This document shows, piece after piece, positions 10,880-21,133 of a DNA stretch of 64,000 nt. The first letter of the stretch is position 1. Every line of letters starts with the position of its first letter. The notes beneath the pieces are model-generated. The model was given only the letters and a program-made list of their open reading frames with translations, was not told where the DNA came from and did not search any database. Source of the DNA: Lotus japonicus (taxonomy: Eukaryota > Streptophyta > Magnoliopsida > Fabales > Fabaceae); contig NC_080045.1 of assembly GCF_012489685.1 (NCBI RefSeq), positions 1,183,001-1,247,000 of the forward strand, in the 5' to 3' direction. The position numbers were made by a program, and so were the translations under genes.

Positions 10880-11218
10880 TTTACTTATTTATGTTTTTTT
10901 CTATTATACATATAACTAACGTGTAATATATATTACAATAAATATGAAATTTAAGTAATTTAATCATGTATAGAAAAATAACAAACTAAGGTCCAACGCA
11001 ATAATCATCATAAATGACATATAAGATGCATTAAAAAAATATAAATGCTAAATAATTTGGTCATATATAAAAAAACTACTATATAAATTATTGTGCAATG
11101 CCAGATTCATCATAACTAACATATAAGATATATTACAAAAAGTATGAATTTTAATAAATTTATTCATATATGAAAAATAAAAACTAAATTCCGTGCAACG
11201 CACGGGTCATCACACTAG
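10880..11218 (+). mobile_element. Helitron 3' terminal region
   Basis: Ends with the hairpin CCGTGC-AAC-GCACGG (11191-11205), then GTCATCACA and CTAG (11215-11218), followed by T: the canonical Helitron 3' signature of a GC hairpin about 10 nt before CTRR with insertion before T. Upstream lie about three degenerate ~100-bp tandem copies, each with CATAAnTrACATATAAGAT, an ATTACAAnAAnTATGA-like block and a TTCATATATGAAAAATAA-like block. The 5' end of the element was not identified. Confidence 0.75.
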
Positions 11219-11386
11219 TATAAGTAATTAGCAAACAGTCATTGCCTGACATTCAGGAAAAATGTTACTATTGATTAAGGAATGATTTTATTATGAAATT
11301 AAAATTTGTATAATAATAATAATAATTAATTTCATCACTATATAATATCATATTTCTTCTACAATTAAAAATAAAATTAATATAGA
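11219..11386 (+). repeat. ~170-bp direct repeat, copy 2
   Basis: Starts exactly at the base after the Helitron CTAG terminus and repeats 7516-7687 almost without change. After its end the two flanks differ (AAAGTAATATT here, TAATGCAGACT at copy 1). Either the host target was duplicated or a Helitron-linked rearrangement copied it. Confidence 0.8.
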
Positions 11387-11837
11387 AAAGTAATATTAAT
11401 TACCTTAGGGATCCCGAGCGATCACTCTTTTTCCAATAGTGTTCGAGTGAAGCATTCATCCAAGTATACCTTCAATGAAGACTAACATGGGTAGCCACGT
11501 GCATCCCACGTGGAACTAGTATATTAAACCCTACAATTATAAAATAAAACAATCATGGAACACACGCATCAAGATCTCAAGAGTGTGCTTCATTCATTTT
11601 TGTATTATCAAAAATATGATGGATCCAGTATTTAATTTAAAAGCTCGGAGACAGAACCAACAACAATAGCATAGGTTTATTAATAAATAGTAAATACTAT
11701 AGTTATTTAAAGAGTAATTAATATATTCTTGGAGATAGTCACAAAAAATAAAACTTGGAGATATTTTATAATCACTTTATTACTAGTGAAATTTATGTAT
11801 GACAACAAATAAGGTGCAGTACAGGCTAAATAGCTAA
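11387..11837. other. Intergenic region between Helitron and satellite
   Basis: No recognised gene. On the minus strand a segment at about 11405-11530 looks exon-like, with an acceptor-like ATAATTGTAG and a donor-like AAG-GTAATT, but all three frames are short and match nothing I know. The satellite begins abruptly at about 11838 (GACTAACCTATGCAAATTTG). Confidence 0.35.
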
Positions 11838-14530
11838 GACTAACCTATGCAAATTTGGGTGGAAAATGAGTTTTTAAATGAAAATATCAAGTTGGAAGGG
11901 AAACTTGGTTTGTCATGGGATGGCATGCCTCGTTGCCCAAATGGTTTCCCTATGCCAACGTGCCCCCGTGAGCTCCCATGTTGAAATTTGAGAATTCTTG
12001 CTCCGATGATGGATTTCCGAAGGCTAGCCTATGCAAATTTGGGTGGAAGATGAGTTTTTAAGGGAAAATATCAAGTAAGAAGGGAATCTTGGTTTGCCAT
12101 GACATTGCTCGTTGCCCAAATGGTTTCCTTATGCCAAGGTTCCCCCGTGAGCTCCCATGTCGAAATTTAAGAATTATTGTCCCGATGATGGATTTCCCAA
12201 GGCTAACCTATGCGAATTTGGGTGGAAAATGAGTTTTCAAGGGAAAATCTCAAGTTGGAAGGGACTCTTGGTTTTCCATGGCTTGCCTCGTTTCCCAAAT
12301 GGTTTCCCTATGCTAAGGAGCCTCGGTGAGCTCCCATGTAAAAATTTGAGAATTCTTGCCCCGATGATGGATTTCCCAAGGCTATCCTATGCAAATTTGG
12401 GTGGAAAATGAGTTTTCAAGGGAAAATATCAAGTTGGAAGGGAACACATGGTTTGCCATGGAATGTCTCGTTGCCCAAATGGTTTTTCTATACCAAGGTG
12501 CCCCCGTGAGCTCCCATGTTACAATTTGAGAATTCTTGCCCCGATGATGGATTTCCCAAGGCTAACCTATGCAAATTTGGGTGGAAGATGAGTTTTCAAG
12601 GGAAAATATCAAGTTGGAAGGGAAACTTGGTTTGCCATGACATGCCTCGTTGCCCAATGGTTTCCCTATGCGAAGGTGCCCTCGTGAGCTCCCATGTCAA
12701 AATTTGGAAATTCTTGCCGAGTTGATGGATTTTCCAAGGCTAACCTATGCGAATCTGGGTGGAAAATGAGTTTTCAAAGGAAAATCTCAAGTTGAAAATG
12801 AAACTTTGTTTCGCATGGCATGCCTCATTTCCCAAATGGTTCCCCATGCCAAAGTGCCCCTGTGAGCTCCCATATCAAAATTTGAGAATTCTTACCCCGA
12901 TGATGGATTTCCCATGGCTAACCTACGCAATTTTGGGTGGAAAATGAGTTTTTAAGAGAAATTATAAAGTTAGAAAGGAATCTTGGTTTTCCATGACATG
13001 ACTCAAATGGTCTCCCTATGCCAAGGTGCCCCCGGGAGTTCCCATGTCAAAATTTGTGAATTCTTGCACCGATGATGGATTTCCAAAGGCAAATTTGGGT
13101 GGAAGATGAGTTTTCAAGGGAAAATATCAAGTTGGAAGGGAAACTTGGTTTGCCATTGCATGCCTCGTTGCCCAAATGGTTTCCCTATGTCAAGGTGCCA
13201 CCGTGAGCTCCCATGTCCAAATTTGGGAATTCTTGCCGCGTTGATGGATTTCCCAAGGCTAACCTATGTAAATCTGGGTGGAAAATGAGTTTTCAAAGGA
13301 AAATCTCAAGTTGGAAATGAAACTTGGTTTTCCATGGCATGCCTCGTTTCCCAAATAGTTTCTCTATGCCAAGGTGCCCCTATGAGCTCTCATGTCAAAA
13401 TTTGAGAATTCTTACCCCGATGATGGATTTCCCATGACTAAGCTATATAAATTTGGGTGGAAAATGAATTTTTAAGGGAAAATATCAAGTTAGAAGGGAA
13501 TCTTGGTTTTCCATGACATGCCTCGTTGCCCAAATGGTTTACCTATGCCAAGGTGCCCCCGTGAGTTCCCATGTTAAAATTTGGGAATTCTTGCCGCGAT
13601 AATAGATTTCCCACCTATGATAATTGGGGTGGAAAATGAGTTTTCAAGGGAAAATCTCAAGTTTAAGGGAAACTTGGTTTTCGATGGCATGCCTCGTTGC
13701 CCAAATGGTTTCCCTATGCCAAGGTGCCACCCTGAGCTCCCATGTCAAAATTTGAGAAATCTTGCCCCGATGATGAAATTCCCAAGGCTAACTTATGCGA
13801 ATTTGAGTGGAAAATGAGTTTTTAAGGGAAAATATCAAGCTGGAAGGGAAACTTGGTTTGCCATGGCATGCCTCATTGCCCAAATGGTTTCCCAATGCCT
13901 AGGTGCCCATGTGAGCTCCCATGTTAAAATTTGAAATTTCTTGCCCCGATTATGGATTTCCCAAGGATAACCTATGCGAATATGGGTGGAAAGTGAGTTT
14001 TCAAGGGAAAATATCAAGTTGGAAATGAAACTTGGTTTGCCATGATATGCCTCGTTGAACAAATGGTTTCCCTATGCCATGGTTCCCCTGTGAGCTCCCA
14101 TGTCAAAATTTGAGAATTCTTACCCCGATGATGGATTTCCCATGGCTAACCTATGCAAATTTAGGTGGAAAATGAGTTTTTAAGGGAAAATATCAAGTTA
14201 GAAGGGAATCTTTGTTTGCCATGGCATGCATCGTGGCCTAAATGGTATCCTTATGCCAAGGTGCCCCCGTGAGCTGCCATGTCAAAATTTGGGAATTCTT
14301 GCCACGTTGATGGATTTCCCAAGGCGTTCCTATGCGAATCTGGGTGGAAAATGAGTTTTCAAAGGAAATTTTAAGTTGAAAATGAAACTTGGTTTTCCAT
14401 GGCATGCCTCGTTTCCCAAATGGTTTCCCTATGCCATGGTGCCCCTGTGAGCTCCCATGTTACAATTTGAGAATTCTTACCCCGATGATGGATTTCCCAT
14501 GGCTAACCTATGCAAATTTGGGTGGAAAAT
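11838..14530 (+). repeat. ~179-bp satellite, left-edge diverged monomers
   Basis: Head-to-tail monomers spaced 179-180 bp; GATGATGGATTTCCCAAGG recurs at about 12184, 12363 and 12543. Each monomer carries in order: that word, GGGTGGAAAATGAGTTTTCA, GGGAAAATATCAAGTTGGA, CATGCCTCGTTGCCCAAATG, TATGCCAAGGTGCCCC, a SacI site (GTGAGCTCCC) and an EcoRI site (GAGAATTCTTG). Neighbours differ by many substitutions and small indels. Two main subtypes are CCCCGATGATGG with GGAAGGGAA, and CGCGTTGATGG with GGAAATGAAA. The ORFs seen here are by-products of a stop-poor repeat. Confidence 0.95.
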
Positions 14531-14841
14531 TGTCAGACAACCATTTAATCCCAAAAGCTTAAGCTGTTGGGTAAGGGCCACTTTAATGGTTTTTTATTAT
14601 ACTCTAACATGCCCCCTCACGCAAGAGCCCTTTGAGCTTGAAGCGTGGATAAATGCAAAGGCCCACCTACCATGTGCTTAATTAAATTCCACTTTTTAAT
14701 TAGAAAGTGAAGGGAGCAAAGATCGAACTCTAGACCTTTCGGTCATAGAGGCTCTGATACCATGTCAGACAACAACTTAATCCCAAAGGCTTAAGCTGTT
14801 GGGTAAGGGCCACTTTAATGGTTTTATATTATACTCTAACA
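14531..14841 (-). mobile_element. TRIM retrotransposon (311 bp) inside a satellite monomer
   Basis: Two 79-bp LTRs (14531-14609 and 14763-14841) read TGTTAGAGTATAA...GTCTGACA on the minus strand. Beside the minus-strand 5' LTR (14763-14841) lies TGGTATCAGAGC, a primer binding site for initiator methionine tRNA. Beside the 3' LTR is a GTGAGGGGGCA polypurine tract. The ~150-bp interior has no coding capacity. The flanks AAAAT (14526-14530 and 14842-14846) are a perfect 5-bp target duplication within GGTGGAAAATGATTTCAAGG of a monomer. This is a terminal-repeat retrotransposon in miniature that needs another element's enzymes. Confidence 0.93.
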
Positions 14842-17713
14842 AAAATGATTTCAAGGGAAAATATCAGGTTGGAAGGGGAACTTGGTTTGCCACGGCATGC
14901 CTCGTTGCCCAAATGAATTTCCAATGCCAATGTGCCCCCGTGTGCTCCCATGTCAAAATATGGGAATTCTTGTCGCGTTGATGGATTTCCCAAGGCTAAC
15001 CAATGCGAATCTGGGTGGAAAATGAGTTTTCTAGGGAAAATATCAAGTTGGATGGGAAAATTGGTTTGCCATGAGATGCCTCGTTGTCCAAATTGTTTCC
15101 CTATGCCAAGGTGCCCCCCTGAGCTCCCATGTCAAAATTTGAGAATTCTTGCCCCGAAGATGGATTTCCCAAGGCTAACCTATGCAAATTTGGGTGGAAA
15201 ATGAGTTTTAAAGGGAAAATATCATGTTGGAAGGGAAACTTGGTTTGCCATTACTTGTCTCGTTGCCCAAATGGTTTCCCTATGCCAAGGTGCCCCCGTG
15301 AGCTACCATGTTAAAATGTGAGAATTCTTACCCCGATGATGGATTTCCCAAGGCTAACCTATGCAAATTTCTGTGGAAAATTAGTTTTTAAGGGAAAATA
15401 TCAAGTTGGAAGGTGAACTTGGTTTGCCATGGCATGCATCGTTGCCCAAATGATTTCCCTATGCCAAGGTGTCCCCGTGAGCTCCCATGTCAAAATTTGA
15501 GAATTATTGTCCGGATGATGGATTTCCCAAGGCTAACCTATGCGAATTTGGGTGGAAAATGAGTTTTCAAGGGAAAATCTCAAGTTGGAAGGGACTCTTG
15601 GTTTGCCATGGCTTGCCTCATTTCCCAAATGGTTTCCCTATCCCAAGGTGCCCCCGTGAGCTGCCATGTAAAAATTTGAGAATTCTTGCCCCGCTGATGG
15701 ATTTCCCAAGGCTAACCTAAACAAATTTAGGTGGAAAATGAGTTTTTAAGGGAAAATATCAAGTTGGATGGGAAACTTTGTTTGCCATGACATGCCTCGT
15801 TGTCCAAATTGTTTCCCTATGCTAAGGCGCCCCCGTGAGCTCCCATGTCAAAATTTGAAAATTTCCTGCCCCGAAGATGGATTTCCCAAGGCTAACCTAT
15901 GCAAATTTGGGCGGAAAATGAGTTTTCAAAGGAAAATATCAAGTTGGAAGGGAAACTTGGTTTTCCATGACATGTCTCGTTGCCCAAATGGTTTCCCTAT
16001 GCCAAGGTGCCCCCGTGAGCTCCCGTGTTAAAATGTGAGAATTCTTGCCCCGATAATGGATTTCCCAAGGCTAACCTATGCAAATTTCTGTGGAAAATTA
16101 GTTTTCAAGGGAATATTTCAAGTTGGAAGGGGAACTTGGTTTGCCATGGAATGCATCTTTGCCCAAATGATTTCCCTATGCCAAGGAGCCCCGTGTGCTC
16201 CCATGTCAAAATACGGGAATTCTTGCCGCGTTGATGGATTTCACAAGGCTAACCTATGCGAATTTGGGTGGGAAATGAGTTTTCAAGGGAATATCTCAAG
16301 TTGGAAGGGACTCTTGGTTTGCCATGAGAAGCCTCGTTGTCCAAATTGTTTCAATATGCCAAGGTGCCCCCGTGAGCTCCCATGTCAAAATTTGAGTATT
16401 CTTGCCCCGATGATGGATTTCTCAAGGCTAACCTATGCAAATTTGGGTGGAAAATGAGTTTTCAACGGAAAATATAAAGTTGGAAGGGAAAATTGGATTG
16501 CCATGACAAGCCTCGTTGTCCAAATGGTTTCCCTATTCCAAGGTGCCCCTGTTAGCTCCCATGTCAAAATTTGATAATTCTTGCCCCGATGATGGATTTC
16601 CCAAGGCTAACCTATGTAAATTTGGGTGGAAAATGAGTTTTCAAGGGAAAATATCAAGTTGGATGGGAAACTTGGTTTGCCATTAGATGCCTCGTTGTCC
16701 AAATTGTTTCCCTATGCCAAGGTGCCCCCGTTAGCTCCCATGTCAAAATTTGAGAATTTTGCCCCGATGATGTATTTCCCAAGGCTAACCTATGCAAATT
16801 TGTTTGGAAAATGAGGTTTCAAGGGAAAATATCATGTTGGAAGGGAAACTTGGTTTGCCATTACATGTCTCGTTGCCTAAATGGTTTCCCTATGCCAAGG
16901 TGCCCCCGTGAGCTCCCATGTTAAAATGTGAGAATTCTTACCCCGATGATGGATTTCCCAAGGCTAACCTATGCAAATTTCGGTGGAAAATTAGTTTTCA
17001 AGGGAAAATATCAAGTTGGAAGGGGAACTTGTTTTTCCATGGCATGCATCGTTGCCCAAATGATTTCCCTTTGCCAAGGTGCCCCTGTGTGCTCCCATGT
17101 CAAAATATGGGAATTCTTGCCGCGTTGATGGATTTCCCAAGGCTAACCTATGAGAATCTAGATGGGAAATATGTTTTCAAAGGAAAATCTCAAGTTGGAA
17201 ATGAAACTTGGTTTACCATGGCATGCCTCGTTGCCCAAATGGTTTCCCTATGCCCAGGTGACCCCGTGAGCTCCCATGTCAAAATTTGGGAATTCTTGCC
17301 GCGTTGATGGATTTCCCAAGGCTAAGATATGCGAATCTGGGTGTAAAATGAGTTTTCAAAGGTAAATATCAAGTTGGAAATGAAACTTGGTTTTCCATGG
17401 CATGCCTCGTTGCCCAAATGATTTTCCTATGCCAATGTGCCCCCGTGAGCTCCCATGTCAAAATATGGGAATTCTTGCCGCGTTGATGGATTTCTCAAGG
17501 CTAACCTATGCGAATCTGGGTGGAAAATGAGTTTTCAAGGGAAAATATCAAGTTGTAAATGAAACTTGGTTTGCCATGGCATGCCTCGTTGACAAATGGT
17601 TTCCCTATGCCAAGGTGCCCCTATGAGCTCCCATGTCAATATTTGAGAATTCTTACCCCGATGATGGATTTACCATGGCTAACCTATGCAAATTTGGGTG
17701 GAAAATGAGTTTT
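14842..17713 (+). repeat. ~179-bp satellite, diverged segment between TRIM and solo LTR
   Basis: Continues the array head to tail from the monomer broken by the TRIM. CGCGTTGATGG and CCCCGATGATGG monomers alternate, with variants such as TTTCTGTGGAAAATTAG (15365, 16085) and CCGAAGATGG (15155, 15870). The longest artefactual ORFs (16035-16457, 140 codons; 16918-17307, 129 codons) are here. Confidence 0.95.
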
Positions 17714-18343
17714 TGTAAGACCTGGATTTTCAGAACAAGTTAATTTTCGACTCACGCGTAGAATCAGTGTAAGCGTGACAGGAGTTTGTAGGTTGAGTAA
17801 TATCAATGAAGAAGAAAGTTCAGGAATTGCTTGAGGAATGTTTCATAGTCGTTGTAGGAATTAGTGCGAGTCGTCTGCACACCTGCATTATGGCGAGCGT
17901 GTACAGAATAGGCTAATTTCGCTTTTAGAGCAACGTATTAAGTAAGATTTCGAATCCTTGGAAAATTTAAAGGTTCTCTTTATTTTTCCTTCGACCAGCG
18001 TTTCATTTCGGAACCCTGGACTGTACGCACGATAGTATTCACTTTTCGGAAGTCCGACGATGCTAATTTCTTTGCTTCGAAACCCTAGATTCGAGCGATG
18101 GATGAAGACTTTTTCTATTCGGGACTTCTAACGAAGTTTCCGTCTGCGTTGCCAGATTTGTTTCGACGTTTCCAATCTTTCTTCAGAAGGAAGTTTTTTC
18201 GTATGACAATCACAGCAAAAAGTAGTTTTTCGGGTCAGATTAACTTACACCGCTTTTGGGATTTTAGATATCGTTTTTCCCAAATCGTTTTTCTGCAAAA
18301 ATCGGAATCGCGAAATTTTCATTTTCCCGCGATTTCACCTGCC

Positions 18344-18351
18344 TATAAATA
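18344..18351 (+). promoter_or_regulatory. TATA box of solo LTR promoter
   Basis: TATAAATA in the context CCTGCCTATAAATAGTCG. It is followed downstream by GC-rich, less repetitive sequence and by GGTAACTAG (about 18480), which could act as a splice donor. Position and context fit an LTR promoter; no expression evidence. Confidence 0.55.
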
Positions 18352-19807
18352 GTCGAAAAAGCAAAAATATCTTCATTTTCTCCACATAGAGGCCGTGGAT
18401 TTAGGAGAGGAAAGGGAGAGGGGATTTTCGCCGAAACTCGACCGATCTTCGCGCAGTTCGTTCCTACTTCAAGGTATCGAGGTAACTAGCTTGATTCTTA
18501 CCTCTGATTATTGTTTCTACTGCGTTTCTGTAGTCGTTTCTGTGCTCACAGTTTTGAGCTTTTTGTAAAACTGTCCATTTTCTCTGATTTCTTGGTTGGG
18601 TTATCTTCCCTACGTGCCCAAGAGTCTAAAACCTCTGTCAGTAATCGCCGATTGTGACCGAGCTGTCCAGGATCTGAAAAACTGTTTCAAAACCCTTTTT
18701 GCGCACATTTCGAAACTTTTTGTCGAAAAGTCGTAATCTGACTTCGTGCCTTTATGATTTGTTGTTACGAATGTCGTTAGGATCATTGCTGTCAAATTTT
18801 TTTTCCGAACTGATAACTTTGAGGTTTTGAGCTTTTATTTTGGACCAAAACACCCCTGAACAGCCGTATTTCGATCCGATTGTCCGAAAATTTTTCCGAC
18901 AGTTGCTTTGCCTTAGTTTTACCCTAAAACTACCTTGTAAACAGATTTGATCGAAGAAAAAGAGCCGGAGCTCTTTTTCCTTTTTGGCCGAGAGCTATTC
19001 CTAGGGGGGGGGGGGAGGGAGTTTTTCGTTTTCGAAAACTTGTCTTTTCGCATCTGATTGATGTATTCTGAAGCTTTAATGCTTTGTCTATCGTTTATGA
19101 GTTGTATTGTGATCGAACTAATCGATTTTGTTTGGATTCTGCTTTGTTTTTCTCCGAGGTTCAGTTGACGGAACTTTGGGATCTTCAGAGCATTTAATTG
19201 AAGGAACCTTTGATTGCGAGGCTGGAACAGCTCGAGGTTAGGGCAACTTACATATTAGCTATGATTGCATGATAGGCGTCGATAAATTCGACTTATGCTT
19301 TATCTGATGTTGATTATGATGATGAGTTGATGTTATGATGTTTTTCCATAACTTGTGATATTGTGATATTGTTGGATTTGTGCGTTTTGACGCGACTTCG
19401 GAGTGGGGATTCATTGATCTGGTGATCTTTGATATTTCGGGTTGGATGAACAACCCTAGGCAAGTTCAAACTCAAGGGTTTGAGACTTAGCCATTTGCTT
19501 GTATACTTAGACTTTCCCCGGGAAATTTCTTTTGGGTGGTTGGTCTTTGGAAACTTAGAATGATTAGACTTTCGGAAAATAGAGACTTAAGGAAACTTAG
19601 ACTTTGAGAAATAAACTCATAACTTGACTAATTCAATTCGAAATACTTTTATTAACGAATAAGCATAGGAGAACAAAAGGGGGGAAATAATTGCGAAAGA
19701 CGGGGAAAAGTCGACTTTTGTTGTGGGTTTTGGAATTGGGGAAAGCCACTGAGGTGGGCTACGGTGATGATTGAAAGTCACCGAGTACTCTAGTACTCTT
19801 GTTATTC

Positions 19808-19970
19808 GAGTTGTGTTGTATTGACCGACACTAAACTCCTGAGTACTTTGGTACTCTTGTTGTTTGAGTTGTGTTGTATTGACCGACACTAACTCTTGGG
19901 TTTTGGTTGTTGGAGTTGTGTTGTATTGACCGACACTAACTCCGAGTTGTGTTGTATTGACCGACACTAA
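19808..19970 (+). repeat. Minisatellite in solo LTR, four 27-bp cores
   Basis: The core GAGTTGTGTTG.TATTGACCGACACTAA (no gap in the sequence) occurs at 19808, 19866, 19913 and 19944. Spacers contain CTCTTGGGTTTTGG or GAGTACTTTGGTACTCTTG. Copy starts are 58, 47 and 31 bp apart, so spacer length varies while the core stays constant. Confidence 0.85.
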
Positions 19971-20057
19971 CTCTTGGGTTTTAGATATTGGGTTTTGAGC
20001 TAAACACTTATGCGGTGAGGACGATTCGATGTTTGGCTAACCATATTGCATCAATCG

Positions 20058-20258
20058 GGTGAATAACGGGAATGGTTCACCTGTGCATCTCATGGTGAAT
20101 AACGGGAATGGTTCACCAATGCATTAATGATGAATAACGGGAATGGTTCATCATACGGTGAATAACGGGAATGGTTCACCAAGGATGAATAACGGGAATG
20201 GATCATCCATAGTGAAGAGCGGGAATGCTTCACTTGTGGCGAACGGGAACGCGTCACA
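20058..20258 (+). repeat. Array of short inverted-repeat (hairpin) units with co-varying arms
   Basis: Seven units share a centre like TAACGGGAATGG, each flanked by complementary arms: GGTGAA/TTCACC (20058-20081, 20094-20117, 20157-20180), TGATGAA/TTCATCA (20128-20153), GGATGA/TCATCC (20183-20208), AGTGAAG/CTTCACT (20211-20234) and a weaker TGTGGC/GTCACA (20235-20258). The arms change in step, keeping complementarity. It lies about 1.7 kb downstream of the LTR TATA box, so it would be transcribed if the LTR were active. Function unknown. Confidence 0.8.
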
Positions 20259-21133
20259 ATCCGGATCATATTGATTGCATTTCACGCATACATTCATTCT
20301 GACTGGGATTGTGTGCTGTTTGATTTATTGAAGCATTGTTAGAGCCATAACATGCTAGGATTATCTATATGTTTATATAACAACATATATATATCTATAC
20401 CCCATATCACATGTTGAGTGTATATTTACTTTATTCCGTGAGTTGACCCTAGCGCCTTGGCTTTGGTTTCATGTTTGTGTTTGGGTGGTCGGCCTGCTGC
20501 CAGACGTCGACGGTGGATTGGGTTTCGATGGTCTCTCCCTCGGGGGGGATCAGGTTTGAGTTGGAGGACCGGACGGACGAGCGTGGACGTCTGACGAAAG
20601 GAGTTTTACGACGCATGAAGCTGAGCTTCAACTTGCTGTCTTCAGTTCGCTGTGGACTCGGTTATGTGAGCAGTACTGGGAGGGTAGGTTCAGGCAGGCG
20701 TCATATTTTGTGTAGAGCTCTGATTCGTCTTATTTTTGGGACAGGGTAGGTTCCCGATGCATGGCTTTTTGTGTGGTTCTCTTGGTGAGGATCACAGAGA
20801 GTCTGTCGGACTATAGGGGTCTTGTGTTGAGGCCATTTTGGGGCCGACTTTCTCATTGGATGACTGTACTTTTGCTTACACTTAGGGTGCTGTATATATT
20901 TGCCTACGAGCACACTACTTTGGAGTCAATGCGAGTGCGCGTGACATGGGAGTGCAGCTGAGGCTGTACATGTGTATATATTTGTATATCGGTTAGCTTA
21001 GTTGTTGGGTTATGTCTTTATTTTCTACTGCTTTAATTCAAAGGAATCGAACAAAAAAAAAAATTATTACCTGTTTTCCGCGTAAAGTTTATTTTTGGTT
21101 ACTAAAGTGACACCCGGAAATCGGGGTGTTACA

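Larger units (their letters stand above)
17714..21133 (+). mobile_element. Solo LTR, 3,420 bp, probably Ty3/gypsy
   Basis: Starts TGTAAGACCTGG and ends CGGGGTGTTACA, so ends are TG..CA with a TGTAA/TTACA inversion. It is flanked by GTTTT (17709-17713 and 21134-21138), a 5-bp duplication in the satellite. A TATA box (TATAAATA, 18344-18351) about 630 bp in suggests plus orientation. No gag, pol, primer binding site or second LTR is present, so a solo LTR left by LTR-LTR recombination is the best reading. The long LTR and GTGACACCCGGAAATCGGGG end suggest a Tekay-like or Tat/Ogre-like gypsy lineage, but this is inference. Confidence 0.8.

Noticed and set aside
11405..11530. Exon-like segment on the minus strand flanked by splice-like signals
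   Set aside because: All three frames are interrupted or short and no homologue was recognised; probably chance or a very old fragment.
12157..17307. Many plus and minus ORFs of 60-140 codons with shared words such as FPKANLCKFGWKMSFQGKISS
   Set aside because: They are translations of the ~179-bp satellite; frames rotate with each monomer and the ORFs begin and end at random monomer variants.
20449..20961. Cluster of ORFs on both strands in the GC-richer end of the solo LTR
   Set aside because: Overlapping frames on both strands with no domain; they fit the local composition of the LTR.
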